Shown: piece by piece, positions 25,556 to 33,883 of the stretch
How positions within the stretch are numbered: the first letter of the stretch is position 1
Layout of the letters: each line of letters begins with the position of its first letter
Assembly (NCBI GenBank): GCA_009774465.1
Contig: VSNT01000001.1
Location: 1-64,000 of the forward strand
Direction: 5' to 3'
Length of the DNA: 64,000 nucleotides
Origin: Lachnospiraceae bacterium
GTDB lineage: Bacteria > Bacillota_A > Clostridia > Lachnospirales > Lachnospiraceae
Notes under the pieces: model-generated
The model's database searches: none
What the model was told of the DNA's origin: nothing
The model's input: only the letters and a program-made list of their open reading frames with translations
Translations under genes and position numbers: made by a program

Positions 25556-26296
25556 TTATGGGATATTTATCGCATAGTTTTCTCCAAAATGATATGCAAA
25601 ATACTTTTTCTTAAATTCTGCAATTCTTTTTCTGGATAAGTATACACTGCTTCCATTATCCATGCAGACTTCTTCCCTTCCGATAGCAGTTACATGTTTC
25701 AGATTGAAAATATATGAGCTGCCGCATCTATAATACTCTGAGAATTTTTCCAGCGTTTCATGCAGCTCCCATGCCTTCATCCGCACCCTGATACTATCAT
25801 TTTCCAAATAAATTACCTGATAATTCCTCTGGGCTTCACAATAAAGAACCTCATCAGTATCTATTTGCCGGACTCCGCCGGATATTTTCACAAGAAATGT
25901 CTTTTTTTCAGTTTTAACTGCCGCAAATGCAATGTCCATTGCATGAAAAAATTTCCCCTGCTCTAACGGTTTAACCAGGTACTGGAGAGCGTCCACCTCA
26001 TAAGCATTTAATGCATGCTCTGTAGATGTTGTAAGGAAAATAACCGGCATCTTATATCCTTTTCCCCGCATCTCTCTCACCACTTCCACTCCTGTTTTTC
26101 CAGGCATAAAAATATCCATCAGCAAAATATCCGGCGCTGATTCAGACGTATCTATCTGTTCAGAAAATTCTTCTGCACTTGCAAACCATTCTGTCTGGTA
26201 TTCTAATGCCGGATTCTGTTTTCTGTATAATTCAAGCAGCCCTTCTACCTGTTTCAGTTCTTCCTCCATATCATCACACAGAGCAATTTGGTACAT
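25556..26296 (-). CDS. LytTR-family response regulator
   Basis: 246 aa. Receiver domain (1-125) with LCDDMEEE, phosphoacceptor Asp in LLMDIFMP and KP in LVKPLE; LytTR DNA-binding domain (about 140-240) with the YCEAQRNY and YRCGSSYIFN motifs. No histidine kinase gene adjoins it, so it is an orphan regulator. GGAGG precedes ATG 26296. Confidence 0.9.
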   Translation of the reverse strand: MYQIALCDDMEEELKQVEGLLELYRKQNPALEYQTEWFASAEEFSEQIDTSESAPDILLMDIFMPGKTGVEVVREMRGKGYKMPVIFLTTSTEHALNAYEVDALQYLVKPLEQGKFFHAMDIAFAAVKTEKKTFLVKISGGVRQIDTDEVLYCEAQRNYQVIYLENDSIRVRMKAWELHETLEKFSEYYRCGSSYIFNLKHVTAIGREEVCMDNGSSVYLSRKRIAEFKKKYFAYHFGENYAINIP

Positions 26297-26372
26297 ATTT
26301 ATAATCCTCCAGGGTTCATCAAGATGTCTTTCTATTTTACCTGTTTTTCCTCCAAAAAGAAATACCTAAAAA

Positions 26373-26401
26373 TTGACATTATTACTGGCATCTAGTATTA
26401 T
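26373..26401 (+). promoter_or_regulatory. Predicted sigma-A promoter of the DUF5684 gene
   Basis: Consensus TTGACA (26373-26378) and TATTAT (26396-26401) with a 17-bp spacer, 43 bp before the ATG at 26444. Confidence 0.75.
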
Positions 26402-26443
26402 GATATAAGTGTAAAAACAAAATTTATGAAGGGAGATAGTGCA

Positions 26444-26836
26444 ATGGATTACAATTATGACAATTATGATGCAGTATACGCTGCTGTAGGTGCTGGAGTT
26501 TTTACCGTATATATGATTATTATTCTCGTAATTGCTGTTTTAACAATAATAGCAAGCTGGAAAATCTATGTAAAATCCGGCAAACCCGGATGGGCATGTA
26601 TTGTACCTTTTTACTCACAATACTGCTTGTTTGATATTGCCTGGGGCAATGGCTGGTTATTCTTACTCAGCTTTGTTCCCTGCGTAAACTTCGTAATCAT
26701 GATCATGTTGTACTTAAAGCTTGCCAAAGCATTTGGCAAAGGTACCGGATTCGGATTGGGCCTGGTATTCTTAAATACCATCTTTATGCTCATTCTTGGA
26801 TTTGGTGATGCACAGTACATTGGTCCACAGGAATAA
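26444..26836 (+). CDS. DUF5684 membrane protein
   Basis: 130 aa: a Tyr/Asn/Asp-rich N-terminus, then three to four transmembrane helices with the conserved KSGKPGWACIVPFY, LAKAFGKGTGFGLGL and FGDAQY motifs of DUF5684. Function unknown. The ATG at 26444 has GGGAG eight nt upstream. It is monocistronic, between its own promoter and a strong terminator. Confidence 0.85.
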   Translation: MDYNYDNYDAVYAAVGAGVFTVYMIIILVIAVLTIIASWKIYVKSGKPGWACIVPFYSQYCLFDIAWGNGWLFLLSFVPCVNFVIMIMLYLKLAKAFGKGTGFGLGLVFLNTIFMLILGFGDAQYIGPQE

Positions 26837-26893
26837 ACATAATCGTGTAACGTCCTAAACAACGGACGCTGCACGAAACGTCCTTATGTCAGG

Positions 26894-26929
26894 AAACAGG
26901 CAGCCCGCGGCGCGGGCTGCCTGTTTCTT
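26894..26929. terminator. Strong bidirectional terminator
   Basis: Long GC-rich stem AAACAGGCAGCCCGC/GCGGGCTGCCTGTTT with flanking T/A residues, between the convergent DUF5684 and anti-sigma genes. Confidence 0.88.
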
Positions 26930-26951
26930 AAAAATTATTGACCTGTCTCAT

Positions 26952-27791
26952 TTAAAAGGGGGAAATGTTGTCCACTACCAATGGATATTCTCCATCTGCA
27001 TCACAGATAAGATCAATTTCAAAAGTATTTCCCGTCGTCATGTCAAATAAAGAATCTGCAGGAACAAAAATTTCTATCTGCTCATCAACAGAAAATGTTC
27101 CGGATGGATCATCAACCACGATTGCCTGATACAACATTCCTTCCATGCTGTTATCCCCCTGGTTCGTTTCTTTTGCATCCGTATTATTTACCGCTGTCAC
27201 CTGAACAGTTACATTTTCTAAAATCAATGCCTCCCCTTGGTCCTGACGTTTTGAAGCCGCTTCGGAAATGGCCTCTTCTTTTCTAAATGCGCTTTCTGTT
27301 TTATCCGCACCAATGCCTTCGTCAAGGTCCTCCAGGGCAGCTTCCTCACTGACAGCTTCCGCCACATCTGCTGCAGCACCTTCGTTTTCCATTGTCTCCT
27401 GTCCTGTCGTTTCTTCTATACCGCCGGCTCCGGACTCTGATATTTCATCATAAATATCCTCTGCTGTATCACATGCTGCCTCTGCTGCTTCTTCCACAAC
27501 ACATTCTTCTGTCACCTGGGCAGCTTCCGCCGGCGCCTCTGCCGCTGATTCAAAGGAAGCAGACTTATTCATTCCTCTGGTAAACATAAATGCCGGTATC
27601 ACAACAGCCGCGCATAAAACTGCTGCCGCAAGTCCTGCGTATCTTTTCCGGAAAATAACCGGATTCATTTTATTTTTCTTTTCTGTTTCAGGTACGGTCT
27701 TTTCGCTCAGCCCTGCCTCAATCCGATCCCATAAGTCAGGAATCTCTTCATTTACAAGCTCTAAATATTCATTTTTAAAATCCCTGCTCAT
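26952..27791 (-). CDS. Probable anti-sigma factor (single-pass membrane protein)
   Basis: 279 aa. The cytoplasmic N-terminus (1-48) includes IPDLWDRIEAGL, a common motif of Firmicute anti-sigma-like proteins; one transmembrane helix follows (about 51-72); then a long extracellular Ala/Glu-rich stretch to about 180 and a beta-rich C-terminal part. Its ATG overlaps the end of the sigma-factor gene by 17 bp, the usual arrangement for a sigma/anti-sigma pair. Assignment rests on topology and context. Confidence 0.75.
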   Translation of the reverse strand: MSRDFKNEYLELVNEEIPDLWDRIEAGLSEKTVPETEKKNKMNPVIFRKRYAGLAAAVLCAAVVIPAFMFTRGMNKSASFESAAEAPAEAAQVTEECVVEEAAEAACDTAEDIYDEISESGAGGIEETTGQETMENEGAAADVAEAVSEEAALEDLDEGIGADKTESAFRKEEAISEAASKRQDQGEALILENVTVQVTAVNNTDAKETNQGDNSMEGMLYQAIVVDDPSGTFSVDEQIEIFVPADSLFDMTTGNTFEIDLICDADGEYPLVVDNISPF

Positions 27792-28353
27792 AACCGCACC
27801 TCCTTAGCTTTTTCACTGCGTTTTGGTATTTCCAGGTAACCGTCCCCATAGGAATCTCCATAGCCGCCGCTATTTCTTTAAACGTCATCTCCCCCAAAAC
27901 TTTTAAACTGATGATCTGTCGTTCCGAAGGTTTCAGCGCCTCAAGCGCCTGCCTGATGGTCATACTGCCAATCACCTGCTCCTCCACCTGGTTTGTTTTA
28001 TCTTCCGCAAGTTTTATGCTCCCTCTCTTTTCTTCCTCTCCTTCTTCCCCTAAATCCTGTAAAAAGGAAGTAAGTTCTTCTTTTTTATGCTTTCGCAAAA
28101 AATCAACCGCCATATTTCTGGCGATTACAGCCAGGTAGCCTTTATGCCCTCCGCCGGGCTTAAACTGTTCCGCCTTATCCCACAGACGGATAAAAAACTC
28201 GCTGGTCACATCCTCTGCATTTTCCTTATTCTGCAGCACCTCATAAATGATCCGGTAAATATATCCTGCGTAACTTGTATAAATTTCCTTTAATCCGGTT
28301 TTATCTCCCTGTACCATCCGTGCCACAGCATTTTCAAATTGCTGCTCGTTCAC
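27775..28353 (-). CDS. RNA polymerase sigma factor, ECF type (sigma-70 family)
   Basis: About 192 aa. Region 2 (about 15-85) contains YEVLQNKENAEDVTSEFF and AVIARNMAVDFLRKHK; region 4 (about 130-185) ends with LKVLGEMTFKEIAAAM and GTVTWKYQNAVKKLR. I favour the GTG at 28353, which has GGAGG five nt upstream, over the ATG 12 nt earlier, which has none. It directs transcription of an unknown regulon and is likely held by the membrane protein encoded next. Confidence 0.88.
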   Translation of the reverse strand: MNEQQFENAVARMVQGDKTGLKEIYTSYAGYIYRIIYEVLQNKENAEDVTSEFFIRLWDKAEQFKPGGGHKGYLAVIARNMAVDFLRKHKKEELTSFLQDLGEEGEEEKRGSIKLAEDKTNQVEEQVIGSMTIRQALEALKPSERQIISLKVLGEMTFKEIAAAMEIPMGTVTWKYQNAVKKLRRCGYEQGF

Positions 28354-28489
28354 TTTCCCCTCCATCTTCTCACAGCTTTCCCTTCTATATTCAGATACGA
28401 AGCAGCTGTCTGGTTTTTATGGAAAAAAGCTGTTACCTTTGCACAAACCAAAAATTCCTGCAAAGATAACAACTTTTTCTTTCAGCCTT

Positions 28490-28512
28490 CCCCTGCCTTA
28501 AAAAGGCAGAGG
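28490..28512 (-). terminator. Short hairpin after dapL
   Basis: CTGCCTT/AAGGCAG stem with a short A/T loop, 20 bp past the dapL stop; weak T content afterwards. Confidence 0.4.
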
Positions 28513-28527
28513 TATTAGTAACAACTT

Positions 28528-29742
28528 TTATAATGATTTGATTCTGTCCACAGCCTCTATGGTATTTTCATAACTGCCAAATGCTGTCAGCCTGAAATAA
28601 GTTTCACCGCTTGGTCCAAAACCGGAGCCCGGCGTTCCAACCACATTTGCATTTTCAAGCAGATAATCAAAAAATTCCCAACTGCTCATTCCATCAGGCG
28701 CTTTCAGCCAGATATAGGGAGCATTTACGCCGCCGGATACGGTATAACCGGCATCCTTTAATCCCTTCAATATATAATCTGCATTTTTCATGTAATAGGC
28801 AACCTGTTGCTTTAACTGTGCCTTTCCTTCCTCAGAATATACCGCCTCCCCGGCACGCTGTACAATATAGGGCGCGCCATTATATTTGGTGCCATGTCTT
28901 CTTGCCCAAAGGGCATGCAGGGAAACATCACCGCACTTTAGATCTTTGGGAATCACAGTATACCCAAGGCGTACTCCTGTAAATCCTGCGTTTTTGGAAA
29001 AAGAATGGAGCTCAATGGCACAGGTTCTTGCCCCTTCACATTCAAAAATGGAATGGGGAACGTCTTTTTCTGAAATATAAGCCTCATAAGCCGCATCATA
29101 AATAATAACGGCCCCCACTTTGTTTGCATAATCAACCCACTCCTGAAGCTGCGATTTGGTAATGGTTGAGCCGGTGGGATTATTGGGGAAGCATAAGTAA
29201 ATCAGATCAGGCGTCTTATCAGGAAGCTGCGGTGCAAAGTTATTTTCCGCAGTGCAGGGCATGTAGATTACATCGCTCCAGGTTTCTGAGCCTGTATCAT
29301 AAACTCCGGTTCTTCCTGCCATTACATTGGTATCCACGTAAACAGGATACACCGGATCACAGACAGCAATCTTATTATCCACGCTGAATATTTCCTGAAT
29401 ATTTCCCGAGTCGCACTTTGCACCGTCAGATATAAATATTTCATTCGGTGAAATGTCGCATCCTCTTGCCTTATAATCGTTTTCTGCAATTGCATTTCTT
29501 AAAAATTCATACCCCAAATCCGGTGCGTAGCCCTTAAAGGTTTCCGCTTTTGCCATCTCGTCTACCGCACCATGAAGGGCGGTAATAATTGCCGGCGCCA
29601 AAGGCTGGGTAACATCTCCAATTCCAAGACGGATGATCTTCTTATCCGGATGCGCTGCCGCATATGCATTTACCTTTTTCCCGATTGTGGAAAACAGATA
29701 ACTTCCCGGAAGCTTTAAATAATTGTCATTAATCTTAAACAT
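28528..29742 (-). CDS. dapL: LL-diaminopimelate aminotransferase
   Basis: 404 aa PLP enzyme of fold type I, DapL class. It begins FKINDNYLKLPGSYLF and shows PNNPTGS and the PLP Lys in HSFSKNAGFTG, with C-terminal R-rich FRLTAFG. It converts tetrahydrodipicolinate directly to LL-DAP, bypassing the acylated intermediates. AAGGAGG lies six nt before ATG 29742, chosen over in-frame upstream codons that overlap the dapF end. Immediately downstream of dapF, making a two-gene lysine/meso-DAP operon. Confidence 0.95.
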   Translation of the reverse strand: MFKINDNYLKLPGSYLFSTIGKKVNAYAAAHPDKKIIRLGIGDVTQPLAPAIITALHGAVDEMAKAETFKGYAPDLGYEFLRNAIAENDYKARGCDISPNEIFISDGAKCDSGNIQEIFSVDNKIAVCDPVYPVYVDTNVMAGRTGVYDTGSETWSDVIYMPCTAENNFAPQLPDKTPDLIYLCFPNNPTGSTITKSQLQEWVDYANKVGAVIIYDAAYEAYISEKDVPHSIFECEGARTCAIELHSFSKNAGFTGVRLGYTVIPKDLKCGDVSLHALWARRHGTKYNGAPYIVQRAGEAVYSEEGKAQLKQQVAYYMKNADYILKGLKDAGYTVSGGVNAPYIWLKAPDGMSSWEFFDYLLENANVVGTPGSGFGPSGETYFRLTAFGSYENTIEAVDRIKSL

Positions 29743-29776
29743 TTTATTCCTCCTTAAATTCTGTGCTGAATTTACC

Positions 29777-30610
29777 TTATATTTCTCCCTCAAACACGGT
29801 GGATGCCGGTCCGGTCATATAAACCAGATCCGTCTCCTGGTCCCATTTGATCTGCAAATTTCCTCCTAATAGTTTAACAGTAACCTCCTCCTTCGTCAAA
29901 CCATTTAATACACACGCTACTACAGTAGCACAGGCGCCGGTTCCGCAGGCTAATGTCTCTCCTGTTCCCCTTTCCCATACCCGCATTTCCACCGTTTTAT
30001 CATCCAGAACTTTTACAAATTCCGTGTTGGTATGATTTGGAAAGCGGACATGTTTTTCAAAAAGAGGACCAATTTTTTCAAGGGGAAAATCTGCCACATC
30101 CTCCACAAAAACCACCGCATGAGGATTCCCCATTGACACACATGTCATTTTATAAACAGAATCCCCTACTTCTATTTTTTCGGAAATTACCTGTTCCTGC
30201 TCTGAAACCACAGGGATATCCGCCGCTTTTAAAACAGGCTCACCCATATTGACTTTAACAGTCGATACCTTTCCATCTTCAACCGCCAGATCAAGGTACT
30301 TGATTTTTCCGCAGCTAATCACGCTGATTTTGGTCTTGTCCGTAAGCCTCTTATCATAAACAAATTTGGCTACGCACCTGATCCCGTTGCCACACATTTC
30401 CGCCCGGGAGCCATCCATATTATACATTTCCATCTCAAAATCAGCTTCTGTTGAGGGGTTAATAAAAATCACACCATCTCCACCAATCCCGAAATGCCTG
30501 TCGCTCAAACGCCTCACAAGCTCCGGCTTCTCCTTAGCAGGAATCTTTTCCCTGGCGCCATCCACATAAATATAATCATTGCCGCAGCCATGCATTTTCG
30601 TAAACCTCAT
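29777..30610 (-). CDS. dapF: Diaminopimelate epimerase
   Basis: 277 aa. The two catalytic Cys are in MCGNGIRC (near 73) and LACGTGACA (near 222), and the family start MRFTKMHGCGNDYI is intact. It converts LL-DAP to meso-DAP for peptidoglycan and lysine. GGAGG lies eight nt before ATG 30610. The leader sits on a relic of another gene, so the present operon was probably joined to it by a deletion or rearrangement. Confidence 0.95.
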   Translation of the reverse strand: MRFTKMHGCGNDYIYVDGAREKIPAKEKPELVRRLSDRHFGIGGDGVIFINPSTEADFEMEMYNMDGSRAEMCGNGIRCVAKFVYDKRLTDKTKISVISCGKIKYLDLAVEDGKVSTVKVNMGEPVLKAADIPVVSEQEQVISEKIEVGDSVYKMTCVSMGNPHAVVFVEDVADFPLEKIGPLFEKHVRFPNHTNTEFVKVLDDKTVEMRVWERGTGETLACGTGACATVVACVLNGLTKEEVTVKLLGGNLQIKWDQETDLVYMTGPASTVFEGEI

Positions 30611-30879
30611 GCCTATGCCCTCCTTCTATAATGTCCTTTTCTCTAAGATTTTTAAGCTTGACAGATACAGTTTTTCTGTTTATATCAAGCATTTCAGCAA
30701 GTTCAACAGTTTTATATCCTGAGTTATCTTTCCATATCTTTTTCATAAAGCCCGGCACTTCGTAACAGCTCCATATCCGCTTATTTTTCTGTTTTTATAA
30801 AATTTTAGAAGCACGGGCTTGGATAACCTTGGGTAAATCTTGGGTAAACCTTGGATTCAATTGCAAATTACCCAAGATA
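30576..30879 (-). pseudogene. C-terminal relic with winged-helix segment (AlbA_2-type gene fragment)
   Basis: On the minus strand a frame reads LNPRFTQDLPKVIQ, then after a stop another reads KTVELAEMLDINRKTVSVKL and LREKDIIE, a winged-helix pattern. Both resemble the C-terminal region of Schlafen-type AlbA_2 ATP-binding proteins. No start or complete domain remains and the end overlaps the dapF start. It is probably debris of a second gene related to the adjacent pseudogene. Confidence 0.45.
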
Positions 30880-32146
30880 TCACTTTAGTATCCAACTGGA
30901 TTGTTGCTGATTTTCCGAATCCTTACCAATAATTCTTTGTTTTCTCAATGCAGCAAGTAGATTATGAATTTTATTTTCTTTTTGGGTATCATTCAAAGCA
31001 TCCGGCAGCTTATCCCATAGCAACTCTCGAATATCTTTCTTTTTTGCTTTCCCATACTGCTTTAAATACTCAACAATCAAATCTTTATAATACTTATCAT
31101 CAAATCCCTTATTTTTGATGTAGCTTGTACTTTCATCAATGCTTTTAGCCGCTGATGCTGACAAACTGATAATTTGTATGAGCAATACAATTATTGAGCA
31201 GCTCGCGCATCAGCCAGCTATCATATTGTTCCGTTTCCATCGGAAACAGCGTCATCTGATTTGGCATATATCTATATGTCAGATTCCTTACCTTTGCAAA
31301 CACCTTATCAACCACATTGATAAATGGGATTTTGAAAATGGCATAATCCCTGTCCATATTATCAGCGCCATATAATCTCCACATAATCCCCGGTGCAGAC
31401 TGAAACATATAATCATAATCCGAATTGCCAAGCAGAAGCATTCCTGCATGGGTGATTTTGCCGCCTATCACGAGCTTTATCTTTGTCAAAAACTGCTCAT
31501 CAGTCATAGCATCCACTTCTTTGGAAATATGCCCCTGATTCATTTTTTCTTTATATTTCTCTCTGGCTAAAGCAATTGCGTCTTTATCTAAATGCTCTAT
31601 GCCCGCCTGTTCCAGCACTTGTTTAGACCAGTCCCTGCGCTCCTGTGAACGGATTGCGTCTATCTTATACTGCTTTAATGGTACAAGACTCTCTCCAGCG
31701 CGCTCATAATAATTTGTTTTCCAGTCAGTCGGTATGCCTGTTGCAGCTGCTGGAATTTTAAACATAAGTACACGATGCTCTTTTCCATTAACAGTTGGAA
31801 ATATTTCAATAATATCATAAAAAGTCATGCCATTAGCGGTACCTCTGGAAATTTCATACTTGAAACGCTCAAGCAGACTTTTATCACCATTTTTAAATGA
31901 GGTTCCAACTACCTGTTTTACCTTATTCTGTTCTCCAACTCCAAAAATGAGCCACCCATATTGCTGCTGGCGCAAGTTTGCCTCATTACTTATTGCAGAA
32001 AAATATCTGCCAATTTTGTCTGTATCATAGCCACCTTTAGCTTCTTTAAACTCGACAATTTCATATTCCCATCGTTCCATGAGCATTTCTAAAATTTCGT
32101 AATACTCGACAGCCTTAATAGATTTGCTGTATTCAAAATATGCCAT
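30880..32146 (-). pseudogene. AlbA_2/Schlafen-type ATP-binding DNA-binding protein, internally deleted
   Basis: The first frame (31145-32146) gives an intact N-terminus with an AlbA_2 domain (VEFKEAKGGYDTDKIG near 33, then GWLIFGVGE) and runs to LLNNCIAHTNYQF, where full-length relatives continue into the rest of the ATPase-like fold. Here it stops. A second frame (30880-31185) resumes with AKSIDESTSYIKNKGFDDKY and a helical C-terminus. About 150-250 residues between are missing and the frame is shifted. Such proteins are often linked to mobile or defence loci. Confidence 0.75.
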
Positions 32147-32299
32147 TCCCCACCTCTTTCTATAAAATTTTCTTCCACTAATACCAAGCTATTCCATTAC
32201 CTTACATTTCACAATTACTAATCCACTTACAAGCAGTCTATCACATTTTTTCCAATCCTAATATGGATTTTCCTGTGATTGAACCTGCAAAAAATGCTG

Positions 32300-33883
32300 T
32301 TATCTCATATTGACCGTATGAGTTATCAGATACCTGCCCTGCTCCAGCTCCTCCATCAAAAGGCTCATCTCGCAGGAAGAGGCTGAAACAGCTTCCATTG
32401 CCTGCTCCATATACCCCGTGCGATAGGCATCATTCCGGTAAGCCTTCTGCATTTCTTCAAAAAGCGCTTCTCCTTCTATTACGTTGGAAAATTCATAAGT
32501 CCCCCGTCCCAGTGCAGCAATCTGGTTGTAGCAGTTATCATAATAATCGGAAAGGCTGTACAAAATATCATCCTCGCTCATACCTGCATCTGAAAGGCTC
32601 CTTAATCCCTCCGGGAAGCCTCCTAAATTATCCATGTTCTGCAAAGTCGGTTCCCCGCTCTGCTCCAGATTTCGATATGCCTGCCCGCCACAGGGAGGAA
32701 GATAAACCGAAAGCTCCTTTCTCACATGGGTGTCTGCATAATCCTGATCTGTCTGATTAAAATAATCATAATTGCTGCCTGCCCCTTCCGTATCATCCCA
32801 GGTAACATCCACATTATAAAAGCCATCCTCTAAAGAAACAATGTTCCATGCATGATTTTCTCCTGCATATCCGGTACAGTAATAACAGGGAATTCCAAGC
32901 TGCTGCAATAAATACTGAAACGCTCTTGCATATCCGGCACACACCGTCCGGCCATTTACCATTGCGCTGTATGCACTCTGGTTCATCTCCGCCCCCAGAT
33001 CATAAGTAATCCGCTCAATTAAAATATCGTGAACCATTTTTTCCTTTTCATAAGGAGCAGCACTCCCCGAAACCTGATTTAAAACAGTATTTGCATTTTC
33101 ATTAAAAAGTACTTTTGCCTGCTCCAGGTTCTGTGCAGTGCGGTTAAACTTAAGGGCAATCTCCACGCACTCACCGGTCCTTCTGTATTTACACTGGTAG
33201 GCTGTTTCCAGCCAGAAAAGCTCCGGATGATCATTATATACTGCAGAAAAAACATTTCTAAGCTGTGAGGCAGATACCTGCTCCACCGGTGCAAAGGCCT
33301 GATTTAAAGCATCCGCATTGGCATAAATCTGCCGGTAAAGATGCTTTCCCTTTTCATCCAGCATTCCATAATAAGGGTAATAGACTGCGTCAAAAACAAG
33401 ACCGTCGCCGGTCTGACCGGGACTAAGCTGACTTTCCAGGACTTTGGCCTCTTCCTCTTCAATCTGCTGCCCTTCTTCCTGTATCTGCTGATATCCGTTT
33501 CTGCCGGATACCTGCTCTGGTACAACAAGATCTGACTGCCGGGGCGGAATATATTCGGGATAAATATTTTCCGCAAGACCATCCAGCGCCCCGTTTTCCT
33601 CCCCCTGTGGTTCCTTATATTGACCGGAATTATCCATCCCGCCTGTCATTCCTGTGGGTGGCTGATCGCCTGCGCCGCCTGCTGATGCCAGACCGCCATC
33701 CTGCTGACCAAAATTCCCGTTATTATCTGAATCTCCGCCTGCCAAATTTACTTCCGCCTGCCTTTGCTCCGGATGAAAAACTGCTTCTATCACATCAGGT
33801 CTATAGCTGTAAACAAAAACAAACAGGCCGAATAAAACAGACAATATCAATAATAACATTACTAATTTTCTTACAAACTTCAT
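32300..33883 (-). CDS. Membrane-anchored transglutaminase-like protein
   Basis: 527 aa. One N-terminal transmembrane helix (about 5-27), a Gly/Gln/Asn-rich spacer (about 40-130), then a transglutaminase-like core: Cys in GRTVCAGYARAF, His in GENHAWNIV and Asp in YNVDVTWDD, the papain-like triad order of Transglut_core. It likely acts outside the membrane as a protease or peptidase on cell-wall or surface proteins. ATG 33883 overlaps the recQ stop by ATGA, with AAGG upstream. Confidence 0.85.
   Translation of the reverse strand: MKFVRKLVMLLLILSVLFGLFVFVYSYRPDVIEAVFHPEQRQAEVNLAGGDSDNNGNFGQQDGGLASAGGAGDQPPTGMTGGMDNSGQYKEPQGEENGALDGLAENIYPEYIPPRQSDLVVPEQVSGRNGYQQIQEEGQQIEEEEAKVLESQLSPGQTGDGLVFDAVYYPYYGMLDEKGKHLYRQIYANADALNQAFAPVEQVSASQLRNVFSAVYNDHPELFWLETAYQCKYRRTGECVEIALKFNRTAQNLEQAKVLFNENANTVLNQVSGSAAPYEKEKMVHDILIERITYDLGAEMNQSAYSAMVNGRTVCAGYARAFQYLLQQLGIPCYYCTGYAGENHAWNIVSLEDGFYNVDVTWDDTEGAGSNYDYFNQTDQDYADTHVRKELSVYLPPCGGQAYRNLEQSGEPTLQNMDNLGGFPEGLRSLSDAGMSEDDILYSLSDYYDNCYNQIAALGRGTYEFSNVIEGEALFEEMQKAYRNDAYRTGYMEQAMEAVSASSCEMSLLMEELEQGRYLITHTVNMR

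Noticed and set aside
28300..28520. Riboswitch or T-box between sigma factor and dapL
   Set aside because: Only a weak hairpin and A/T-rich sequence; no conserved T-box or lysine-riboswitch elements seen.
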